Positions 1 to 5,943 of a DNA stretch of 9,221 nt are shown here, piece after piece. The DNA is taken from positions 1 through 9,221 of the forward strand of contig JAHJSX010000186.1 in assembly GCA_018830205.1 (NCBI GenBank), in the 5' to 3' direction. The position numbers and the translations under genes were made by a program. The notes below the pieces were generated by a model. That model had not been told where the DNA came from. It ran no database searches and was given only the letters and a program-made list of their open reading frames with translations. Source of the DNA: an archaeon. Lineage in GTDB: Archaea > Hydrothermarchaeota > Hydrothermarchaeia > Hydrothermarchaeales > Hydrothermarchaeaceae. Position 1 is the stretch's first letter; each line of letters starts with the position of its first letter.

Positions 1-294
1 AAGACGCTTTCTGCTGTTGCAACGGGGTATGCATCCAACCTTATCACAAGGAGCGCGGACGTGATGATTAAGGAGGGCCGCAAGCTCGTTTTGGTGCCAC
101 GCGAGACCCCCCTTAGCGCAATCCACTTGGAAAACATGCTAAAACTTTCAAGGATTGGTGTTTCGATTCTTCCCGCAATGCCTGCGTTTTACCCAAAACC
201 AGAGCAAGTTTCTGATATGGTGGACTTTATAGTCGGGAAAATCATGGATAATCTTGGAGTGGAAAACGACATGTTCAAGAGGTGGGGCCAGTGA
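1..294 (+). CDS. ubiX: UbiX-family flavin prenyltransferase, C-terminal part
   Basis: The reading frame is open from base 1, so the start lies upstream; 97 residues and the TGA at 292-294 are visible. UbiX proteins transfer a dimethylallyl group from dimethylallyl phosphate to FMN and make the prenyl-FMN cofactor of UbiD decarboxylases. The visible part carries the family's C-terminal signature: KTLSAVATGYASNLI, then RSADVMIKE, LVLVPRETPLSAIHLENM, and a tail with PAMPAFYPKP followed by DFIVGKIMDNLG. The N-terminal flavin-binding part is outside the window. Known: archaea with a prenyl-FMN-dependent mevalonate pathway need a UbiX. Inferred: it supplies cofactor to the UbiD enzyme directly downstream, whose GTG start overlaps this stop codon by 4 bases (GTGA). 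The nearest in-frame internal start (GTG at 61) lies inside the conserved domain and is not the real start. Confidence 0.95.
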   Translation, partial: KTLSAVATGYASNLITRSADVMIKEGRKLVLVPRETPLSAIHLENMLKLSRIGVSILPAMPAFYPKPEQVSDMVDFIVGKIMDNLGVENDMFKRWGQ

Positions 295-1535
295 GGGATT
301 TCTTGAGGAAGGACGTCACGATAACAAAGGAAGTCAGCACAGAATATGAAATCGCGCGCATTCTTTCTGAGAACAAAGAGAGCACCGTGTTTTTTGAAAA
401 TGTCAAAGGTTACCCCGATTTTACCATGGCAGGCAATCTCACCCCGACAAGGGAGCGGGTGTGCGAGGCCATCGGCACGACGCCTGAGGATTATATCAGT
501 TACGTTGCAAAAGCCATAGACAATCCAATCGAGCCTGTCGTTGTCGAGGGCGAGGCGAGGGTTGAAACATCGCTTGACAAACTCCCGATTTTAAGGCATT
601 TTGAAAAAGATGCTGGAAGGTACATCTCATCCGGGATAGTCGTTGCAAACGACCCGGAATATGGCAGGAATGTTTCCATACACCGCATGCTTCTTTTGGA
701 TGACAGCACGTTCACGATTCGCATTGTCGAGCGCAGGCACCTTGACCATTATGTGCAGAGGGCCAAAGAGCGCGGCGAGCCGCTTGATGTGGCCGTTGCG
801 ATAGGGTTTCACCCGGCAGTGCTTTTTGCTTCAGCCTACTGTGTGCCGGAGGGTTATGACGAGTTCAAGCTCGCGTCCGCGCTTCTTAGAAAGCCGCTCG
901 AGCTCGTGAAATGTGGGAATGGCATTGAGGTCCCAGCAAATGCGGAGATAGTAATCGAGGGGCAAATCATGCCGGATGAGCTTGCGAGTGAAGGTCCTTT
1001 CGCAGATGTTACAGGCACCTACGACATTGTTAGAAAGCAGCCGACTTTGAAAGTATCGCGCGTCACAACGAGGGAGAACCCGATATACTACGCGCTTCTG
1101 CCATCAGCCGGCGAGCACAGGATGCTCATGGGGATGCCCAGGGAGCCAGGGATTTACAGCGCCGTTTCAAAGGTAGCGAACGTAAAGAACGCGTGCCTGA
1201 CCGACGGCGGCTGCAGCTGGCTGCACGGTGTTGTCTCAATCAAAAAGGAAAACGAAGAGGACGGAAAGAACGCGATAAATGCTGCGTTTGAGGGCCACCC
1301 CAGCATGAAGCACGTGATAGTTGTGGATAGTGATGTCGATATTTTTGACACGAATGAAGTGGAATACGCGGTGGCAACGAGATTTCAGGCAAACCGCGAT
1401 GCGGTTATAATAGAGGGCGCAAAGGGCTCGTCCCTTGACCCAAGTGCGGGAGAGGGTTCGGTAACAACCAAGGTCGGCATCGATGCTACGAAGCCTCTTG
1501 GAAAAGAAGGATACGATAGAGCCGAGTTCGGATAA
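291..1535 (+). CDS. ubiD: UbiD-family decarboxylase, probable anhydromevalonate phosphate decarboxylase
   Basis: This 414-residue protein is about the usual length for archaeal UbiD. Family landmarks (numbered from GTG 291) include NVSIHR at 127-132, ERRHLDHY near 147-154, a DEF segment with E191, and DELASEGPFADVTG at 229-242. By recalled comparison with characterised UbiD enzymes, N127, H150 and E191 would bind metal and cofactor phosphate, and R132, D229 and E234 would form the catalytic network. Known: the archaeal pathway uses a UbiD homologue to decarboxylate trans-anhydromevalonate 5-phosphate to isopentenyl phosphate. Inferred: this is that enzyme, because both AcnX subunits and UbiX are in the same operon. 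I chose GTG 291 over GTG 282. The GAGGTG ribosome site (279-284) then sits 6 bases upstream, the N-terminus becomes MRDFL, and the overlap is GTGA. It could alternatively act on another unsaturated acid. Confidence 0.93.
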   Translation: MRDFLRKDVTITKEVSTEYEIARILSENKESTVFFENVKGYPDFTMAGNLTPTRERVCEAIGTTPEDYISYVAKAIDNPIEPVVVEGEARVETSLDKLPILRHFEKDAGRYISSGIVVANDPEYGRNVSIHRMLLLDDSTFTIRIVERRHLDHYVQRAKERGEPLDVAVAIGFHPAVLFASAYCVPEGYDEFKLASALLRKPLELVKCGNGIEVPANAEIVIEGQIMPDELASEGPFADVTGTYDIVRKQPTLKVSRVTTRENPIYYALLPSAGEHRMLMGMPREPGIYSAVSKVANVKNACLTDGGCSWLHGVVSIKKENEEDGKNAINAAFEGHPSMKHVIVVDSDVDIFDTNEVEYAVATRFQANRDAVIIEGAKGSSLDPSAGEGSVTTKVGIDATKPLGKEGYDRAEFG

Positions 1536-1536
1536 G

Positions 1537-2670
1537 ATGGAACTTACAAAGAGTGAGGAAAACATCCTTCAGGGCAAGGAGGGAGAGGGCAAAAAGAAGG
1601 CCATGGAAATTCTTGTAACCCTCGGGGAAATAAACGAAGCAGAGAAGCTGATTCCGGTTAAAAGCGTGCAGGTTTCCGGCGTTTCGTACATGACCATCGG
1701 GGACGCGGGCCTTGATTTTATAAGGGACTGGGCGAATGCGGGTGCGAAAGCGGCCGCATTTGCGACGCTGAACCCAAGCGGCGTTGACATTGACATGGCA
1801 GAAGAGCTTGGGTATCCAGAGGACTTCACAAAAAAACAAAAGCAGATAATCGATGTCTACACAAGCATGGGGATAACGCCCTCGTGCACGTGCACCCCGT
1901 ACCTTGCCGGGAATGTCCCGAAAAGCGGCGAGCACATCGCCTGGGCCGAGTCATCAAGCGTGATATATGCAAATTCGGTGCTAGGGGCAAGAACGAACGT
2001 TGAAAGCGGGGTATCAGCACTAGCATGTGCAATAGTAGGAAAGACGCCTTACTACGGACTTCACATCGAGAAAAATCGCAAACCGACATTCGAGGTCAAG
2101 GTTGAGGCGGACATCAAGGACGCCGCCGATTACGCAGCGCTTGGGTATATCATAGGGCAGGAAAGCGAGGGCATACCGCTCTTTCGCGGCATAAAACCAT
2201 CTAAAGACGAAATGAAGCTAATGGGCGCGGCCCTCGCCACAGGCTCTATACACATGTTTCATGTTGATGGCATAACACAAGAAAAAATAAAAGAAGAAAA
2301 TTTAGAAAAAATAATTTTTACAAAAAGCGACCTAAAAGACGCTTATGCCAAGCTGAACACCGAAGACGAGCCGGACGTAGTCTGCATCGGGTGCCCCCAC
2401 TGCAGTGTCGAGGAAGCAGTGGAAGTGATTAAATCCAATCCGAAAAAAGAGACCTGGATATTCACTGCAAGGAAAAATAAAGACGCGATTGAAAAGCACG
2501 CGAGGGGCAAGAACGTGAAAATAATCTCTGACACGTGCATGGTTGTATCGCCCCTAAAGGCGCTTGGAATCAAGTCTGTTGGCGTAAACTCTGCGAAGGC
2601 CGCCTTTTACTGCAGGAACCTCTCAGGCCTCGGCGTGAAGTTTGACAAAATTAAAAACCTGATAAAATGA
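1537..2670 (+). CDS. Aconitase X large (catalytic) subunit, probable phosphomevalonate dehydratase
   Basis: This 377-residue protein belongs to the AcnX catalytic family (formerly DUF521). Known: in archaea the AcnX heterodimer is an iron-sulfur phosphomevalonate dehydratase, converting (R)-mevalonate 5-phosphate to trans-anhydromevalonate 5-phosphate. Visible landmarks are the N-terminal MELTKSEE, VQVSGVSYMTIGDAG near 45-60, SCTCTPY with C117 and C119, CIGCPHCS with C283, C286 and C289, and DTCMVV with C334. The conserved cysteines probably include the cluster ligands. I chose ATG 1537, one base after the UbiD stop. An in-frame ATG at 1483 would add 18 residues unlike the family and overlap ubiD by 53 bases. 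The Shine-Dalgarno sequence is weak, so translation is probably coupled to ubiD. A very AT-rich, lysine/glutamate-rich patch at about 2277-2335 is probably a variable surface region. The stop overlaps the next start (ATGA). Confidence 0.93.
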   Translation: MELTKSEENILQGKEGEGKKKAMEILVTLGEINEAEKLIPVKSVQVSGVSYMTIGDAGLDFIRDWANAGAKAAAFATLNPSGVDIDMAEELGYPEDFTKKQKQIIDVYTSMGITPSCTCTPYLAGNVPKSGEHIAWAESSSVIYANSVLGARTNVESGVSALACAIVGKTPYYGLHIEKNRKPTFEVKVEADIKDAADYAALGYIIGQESEGIPLFRGIKPSKDEMKLMGAALATGSIHMFHVDGITQEKIKEENLEKIIFTKSDLKDAYAKLNTEDEPDVVCIGCPHCSVEEAVEVIKSNPKKETWIFTARKNKDAIEKHARGKNVKIISDTCMVVSPLKALGIKSVGVNSAKAAFYCRNLSGLGVKFDKIKNLIK

Positions 2671-3737
2671 AGCTACTTTTGTGCGCCGCAAGCGCCAGAG
2701 CCCTGGCCGAGTCAGCAAAAAAAGCAGGATATGAATTTGCCTCGCTTGATTTTTTCGGGGACGTAGATACAAAGGAGGCAGGTAGGAATTACTCGCTAAG
2801 GGAGTTTGGGGATTCTTATTCGACTGAAAGTTTGTACAACCGCGCGCTGGGGCTTGACTTCACGCACGTTGTATACGGCGCAGGATTTGAGAACTACCCT
2901 GAATTAGTAGAGGGATTTGAAAAAAGGGCCCTGGTAGTTGGAAATGACTCAAAGACATTAAGACATGTGAGGGACTGGAGGAATTTTTTTTCTAATTTAG
3001 AAAAAGCAGGAATAAAATTCCCGAAGACAGAGATTGTGAGGGCAGGGAATGCCCAAGTTTCAAATGGCAAAATCCTGAAGTCAAAGAAGACGGGCGGGGG
3101 CCACAGAATCCACACGTCAGGCGAAATGTTCGACGCGGACGAGGAGGTGCTTTCACAAGACCTCATAAGCGGCACACTGATATCTACCTGCATTGTGGGC
3201 GATGGGAATGAATGCAGGTTTTTGGGCGCGACAGAGCAGATTGCGGCGCCTGATTACCTGTACCTTGGAAATATCGCGCCGCTTGAAACAACAAAAGAGG
3301 TTGAGGAGACATCAGTTGTGATAGGCGAGATTTTTAATCTTAGAGGTGTTAATGGGATTGATTTCATCATGGCAAAGGACGGCCCCTATGCGCTTGAGGT
3401 GAACCCAAGGCCAACAGGCGCGATGGAGGTGCTTGAGATGGCATACGGCGTCAACATGCTGGACATGCACGTAAAGGCATGCAAGGGGGACCTTGATTTT
3501 AAGACAACGAGAAAGGGACGATTCTATGGCAAAAAAATTATCTATGCCGCCGACCGCACGAAATTCAGCCTCACGAAAAGACCAATATTTATTAAAGACG
3601 TGCCCCACGATGGGTATATAGAGGAAGGCGGCCCCGTATGCACAGTAATCGCCTCGGGCGCAACCATTGACGAATGCAAGGGGGACCTTGCAAAAAAGGA
3701 GAAGAAATATGAAAATCTACGGCAGGAAAATCTCTAG
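2667..3737 (+). CDS. ATP-grasp enzyme of unknown substrate, between the AcnX subunit genes
   Basis: This 356-residue cytosolic protein resembles the archaeal ATP-grasp group annotated as carboligases related to biotin carboxylase (COG2232-like, from memory). ATP-grasp enzymes usually join a carboxylate to an amine or thiol through an acyl phosphate. Visible parts are an N-terminal alpha/beta domain (about 1-95), a lysine plus glycine-rich loop ILKSKKTGGGH (136-146), an ATP-binding core (about 165-235), and a metal-binding GVNGIDF...ALEVNPRPTG stretch (227-251; D232, E244 and N246 are candidate ligands). The C-terminal domain has KDVPHDGYIEEGGPVCTV (310-326), reminiscent of a biotin-carboxylase-like tail. 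The ATG overlaps the AcnX large-subunit stop (ATGA) and has no clear Shine-Dalgarno sequence, so coupling is likely. The 3' end overlaps the AcnX small-subunit gene by 29 bases. Its operon position points to isoprenoid precursor metabolism, but the substrate is unknown. Confidence 0.85.
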   Translation: MKLLLCAASARALAESAKKAGYEFASLDFFGDVDTKEAGRNYSLREFGDSYSTESLYNRALGLDFTHVVYGAGFENYPELVEGFEKRALVVGNDSKTLRHVRDWRNFFSNLEKAGIKFPKTEIVRAGNAQVSNGKILKSKKTGGGHRIHTSGEMFDADEEVLSQDLISGTLISTCIVGDGNECRFLGATEQIAAPDYLYLGNIAPLETTKEVEETSVVIGEIFNLRGVNGIDFIMAKDGPYALEVNPRPTGAMEVLEMAYGVNMLDMHVKACKGDLDFKTTRKGRFYGKKIIYAADRTKFSLTKRPIFIKDVPHDGYIEEGGPVCTVIASGATIDECKGDLAKKEKKYENLRQENL

Positions 3738-4110
3738 CGGCAAGGCTGAGGGTGAGGCCCTCGTGAGTACGCAGGCCATAACATTCCTTGGAGGCGTAGA
3801 CCCTGATACAGGAATAGTCACCGAAAGCGGCCACGAGCTTGAGGGAGAGTCCGTCGCCGGCAAGATTCTTGTATTTCCAAGGGGCAAGGGCTCAACGGTC
3901 GGCGTTTACACGATATACGGCATGAAAAAGAAAGGCACAGCACCGGCCGGAATCATCAACGTGAAATCAGAGTCAACCGTAGCAGCAGGCGCGATAATCT
4001 CAGGAATTCCGATGCTTGATTCGCTTGAGGGCGACCCTCTTGCACAAATAAAGACAGGGGACAACATCAAAATCAATGCCGACGAGGGCTACGTCGAGGT
4101 AGAGAAGTGA
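3709..4110 (+). CDS. Aconitase X small subunit (DUF126), probable phosphomevalonate dehydratase swivel subunit
   Basis: This 133-residue protein matches the DUF126 / AcnX swivel-domain family in length and motifs. It begins MKIYGRKISSGKAEGEAL and has PRGKGSTVG (57-65, with the conserved S62 expected at the active site) and ISGIPMLD (97-104). Known: it pairs with the AcnX large subunit to complete the dehydratase active site. ATG 3709 is preceded by a good AAGGAG ribosome site (3696-3701, 7-base spacing) that lies inside the upstream ATP-grasp coding sequence; the genes overlap by 29 bases in different frames. In many genomes the two AcnX subunits are adjacent or fused. Here an ATP-grasp gene separates them. 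A longer start at 3667 is unlikely, because it would add residues outside the family and bypass the ribosome site. Confidence 0.94.
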   Translation: MKIYGRKISSGKAEGEALVSTQAITFLGGVDPDTGIVTESGHELEGESVAGKILVFPRGKGSTVGVYTIYGMKKKGTAPAGIINVKSESTVAAGAIISGIPMLDSLEGDPLAQIKTGDNIKINADEGYVEVEK

Positions 4111-5198
4111 TTGTAGGCAAGGAAGACATCGAGGGATTCCAAAAAAAGGTAGAAAAAGGGTTTGATGTCATAAACAGTGCTGTGGGGGAAGGTTTTGTAG
4201 CATTTGACGTAAGTCCCAAACAAACGCATGAGGAGTCCTACAACAAAGTGTTTGAGGCATTCGAGGGAGAGGAGCATATACCGCTTTACAGGAAGACCAA
4301 AAAGGGCCTCAGGGTTCTGGTAGTTCCTAAAAAGAAAAAGAAAAGAGAGATAAGCTCCCTTACACATCTTGCTCTTCTAATTCTTACAGCAATGACAGTC
4401 ACGTGGGCCGGTTATGTCTGGTGGGCAGAGGGAAACCTGGGCCAGAGCGTAATGTTCGCTGCCGCCCTTATGGGAGTTCTTGGCATCCATGAACTCGGGC
4501 ACACGGTTGCATCAAGGATGCGAAAGATTGATGCAACACTCCCCTTTTTCATACCTGCACCGCCAATGATATTCCCATTTGGAACTTTTGGCGCTGTCAT
4601 CTTCATGGGTTCGCCTGCAAAAAACCGAAACTCCCTGATTGATGTGGGCCTCGCAGGACCTGTTGCAGGTTTTCTAATCAGCATCCCCATAGCGATAATC
4701 GGGCTTAAGCTTTCGACCATTGCTCCGATATCAACGATTGCGGGGGAGGAATACGTATTCACAATGCCGCTTATCCTCCACATGCTTTCAAATTACTTGC
4801 TTGGCCCAATTTCCCCTGATACCGTAATCCAGCCCCACCCAATCGCCATGGCAGCATGGGCAGGGTTTTTCGTGACGGCGCTTAATATCCTTCCAATGGG
4901 GCAGCTTGACGGGGGCCATGTGATAAGGGGCCTTTTTCCAACGCATTTTAGAAAAATATTCTTTGGAGTGGCAGTTGTTCTGCCTTTTATCGGGATACTC
5001 TTTCTCTCGCCGATATGGATATTCTGGGTAATCCTCACATGGCTGCTCACGAGGCTCAACCATCCGGGCCCGCTGAACGACGTATCCGAGATGGATAGAA
5101 GAAGAAAATTTTATGGTGCAGCGATTCTGCTGCTGCTTTTGATACTGTGCTTTACACCTGCACCGGTGATTGACGCAGAACTGCTCAGCAATGTATAA
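4107..5198 (+). CDS. M50-family site-2 protease, intramembrane zinc metalloprotease
   Basis: This 363-residue integral membrane protein cleaves within the membrane if it behaves like its family. The zinc site is HELGH at 128-132. The second signature is NILPMGQLDGG (260-270), where D268 is the expected third zinc ligand. A soluble N-terminal region (1-80), ending in a KKKKKR stretch at 75-80, precedes hydrophobic segments near 84-106, 112-135, 176-203, 245-262, 283-312 and 336-350. PFGTFGAVI (157-165) also fits the family. GTG 4107 overlaps the AcnX small-subunit stop (GTGA) and has GAGGT 6 bases upstream (4096-4100). Known: site-2 proteases often release membrane-tethered regulators. No substrate is apparent nearby. 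Its coupling to the mevalonate genes might link it to membrane-lipid supply, but this is inference. Confidence 0.93.
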   Translation: MIVGKEDIEGFQKKVEKGFDVINSAVGEGFVAFDVSPKQTHEESYNKVFEAFEGEEHIPLYRKTKKGLRVLVVPKKKKKREISSLTHLALLILTAMTVTWAGYVWWAEGNLGQSVMFAAALMGVLGIHELGHTVASRMRKIDATLPFFIPAPPMIFPFGTFGAVIFMGSPAKNRNSLIDVGLAGPVAGFLISIPIAIIGLKLSTIAPISTIAGEEYVFTMPLILHMLSNYLLGPISPDTVIQPHPIAMAAWAGFFVTALNILPMGQLDGGHVIRGLFPTHFRKIFFGVAVVLPFIGILFLSPIWIFWVILTWLLTRLNHPGPLNDVSEMDRRRKFYGAAILLLLLILCFTPAPVIDAELLSNV

Positions 5199-5239
5199 TC
5201 CCTAAACCATTATTATGTCCCATATAGGTGCAAGATAGC

Positions 5240-5258
5240 AACATTTATATATTAAGTT
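5240..5258 (+). promoter_or_regulatory. Probable archaeal promoter of the seven-cysteine protein gene
   Basis: TTTATATA at 5244-5251 matches the archaeal TATA-box consensus in an AT-rich intergenic stretch after the protease operon. Initiation about 25 bases downstream (near 5272-5275) would leave a leader of about 30 bases containing the GGGGGA ribosome site. No transcript data are available; the call rests on sequence and spacing. Confidence 0.6.
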
Positions 5259-5265
5259 TTAGTTT

Positions 5266-5290
5266 AATTATATCAAATAATGATTTAATT
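5266..5290. promoter_or_regulatory. Imperfect dyad upstream of the ribosome binding site
   Basis: AATTATATCA (5266-5275) and TGATTTAATT (5281-5290) are inverted copies matching at 9 of 10 positions around AATAA. The dyad covers the predicted transcription start and ends one base before the ribosome site. It could be an operator or a weak RNA hairpin; AT-rich sequence also makes such dyads by chance. Confidence 0.35.
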
Positions 5291-5303
5291 GGGGGAACTC
5301 TTG

Positions 5304-5543
5304 ATGGCCACAGGAATTAGCATAAGTGAAGGCATTTTAAATAAAACAGATAAGTGCGAAAAAGACTTTTCATGCCTTTCTTCAAATAAGGAGGGCATAT
5401 GCAAGGTAGAATCTGTTATAAATGAAGGCATGAAAATCGTCAAATGCAAGGGGCCTTCCTGCTACTATAGCATCTCATATGGGTATTCCAGCATTTGCAA
5501 CTGTCCAACCCGAAACGAAATTTTCAATAAATTTAAGTTTTAG
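5304..5543 (+). CDS. Small seven-cysteine protein, function unknown
   Basis: This 79-residue protein has seven cysteines at 18, 24, 33, 48, 53, 65 and 67, and no signal peptide or membrane segment. The pattern is KCEKDFSC, then GICKV, KCKGPSCYYS, and a C-terminal ICNCPTRNEIFNKF. The spacing suggests a metal-binding (zinc or iron-sulfur) fold. I recall similar small proteins ending in a CPxRxEIY-like motif in archaea and anaerobic bacteria, but no function. ATG 5304 is chosen because GGGGGA (5291-5296) lies 7 bases upstream; a TTG at 5289 would precede that site. The gene has its own promoter and a T-tract after it, so it is probably monocistronic. It is AT-richer than the mevalonate operon (20 G/C of 60 at 5341-5400). 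Confidence 0.8.
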   Translation: MATGISISEGILNKTDKCEKDFSCLSSNKEGICKVESVINEGMKIVKCKGPSCYYSISYGYSSICNCPTRNEIFNKFKF

Positions 5544-5545
5544 AC

Positions 5546-5558
5546 CACCTTTTTTACT
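5546..5558 (+). terminator. T-tract, possible terminator of the seven-cysteine gene
   Basis: A run of six T (5550-5555) lies 7 bases after the stop codon. Archaeal transcription commonly ends at such T-tracts without a strong hairpin. No convincing stem is visible. Confidence 0.4.
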
Positions 5559-5577
5559 GGGCCGTCCTTATTTACAT

Positions 5578-5615
5578 TAAAATATAATGGCATTTTTTGG
5601 AGTTATGTATAAAAA
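5578..5615 (+). promoter_or_regulatory. Probable promoter region of the winged-helix/DUF89 gene pair
   Basis: Two TATA-like elements are present. AAATATAA at 5580-5587 would start transcription near 5609 and leave a leader containing AAGGT (5626-5630). TATAAAAA at about 5608-5615 would start near the ATG and give an almost leaderless message. The sequence does not decide between them. Confidence 0.45.
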
Positions 5616-5638
5616 GGTTAAAATCAAGGTATTTTGTG

Positions 5639-5941
5639 ATGGAGACCGAAATAGGTTTTATTGACCGCTCGGAGCTTACACCCGGTGGCAAGGACACAGA
5701 AATCTGCATCGAGTGCAGGGTAAAGGGCCTGAACCTGTGCGAGATTGACGAGATATGCCAGCTTCGGCTTGCAAGCGCCCTTGGCGATAAGAAAGCCTCC
5801 GTACTTTTGAGTTCCATTGATTTTGCAAGCGAAAAGGGCCTGATTGAGGTGAGGACCGTGCGTGTCAGGGGCAAGAACAGGCCGAGCCGGTTCATAAAGA
5901 TTACAGAGCAAGGGAATATGTTCTTCGGCACCGGGAAATAG
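5639..5941 (+). CDS. Small protein with a probable winged-helix fold, possible regulator
   Basis: This 100-residue protein is not assigned to a named family. A short N-terminal segment with C23 and C26 (ICIECRVKG) is followed by helix-rich sequence (about 34-67). Then comes SEKGLIEVRTVRVRGKNRP (64-82) and RFIKITEQG (84-92). A helix ending in EKGLI, a basic beta hairpin and a terminal ITEQG strand are typical of winged-helix DNA-binding domains, so a transcription regulator is plausible; this is inferred from pattern only. ATG 5639 has AAGGT 8 bases upstream; GTG 5636 is an adjacent alternative. A TTG at 5597 would lie upstream of the ribosome site. The DUF89 gene begins 2 bases after the stop, so the two are very likely co-transcribed. 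Confidence 0.7.
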   Translation: METEIGFIDRSELTPGGKDTEICIECRVKGLNLCEIDEICQLRLASALGDKKASVLLSSIDFASEKGLIEVRTVRVRGKNRPSRFIKITEQGNMFFGTGK

Positions 5942-5943
5942 AG

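Noticed and set aside
282..290. GTG 282 as the UbiD start
   Set aside because: It lies inside the GAGGTG ribosome site; GTG 291 gives good spacing, a GTGA overlap and the usual MRDF-like beginning.
1483..1536. Upstream in-frame ATG for the AcnX large subunit
   Set aside because: The 18 extra residues do not look like the family, and the start would overlap ubiD by 53 bases; ATG 1537 gives the usual MELT-like N-terminus.
1486..2089. Long minus-strand open frames opposite ubiD and AcnX
   Set aside because: They have no recognisable motifs, unlikely composition and no start context; they are shadows of strongly coding plus-strand genes.
2277..2335. AT-rich patch in the AcnX large subunit as a possible insertion
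   Set aside because: The frame stays open and conserved motifs continue on both sides; lysine, glutamate, isoleucine and asparagine codons explain the composition.
2986..2993. Run of eight T inside the ATP-grasp gene, resembling an archaeal terminator
   Set aside because: It lies in the middle of an intact conserved frame and encodes part of NFFSN; early termination there would remove the AcnX small subunit and protease from the operon.
4412..5063. Minus-strand open frames opposite the site-2 protease
   Set aside because: They mirror a hydrophobic coding sequence and show no family features, and the plus-strand frame has clear zinc-protease motifs.
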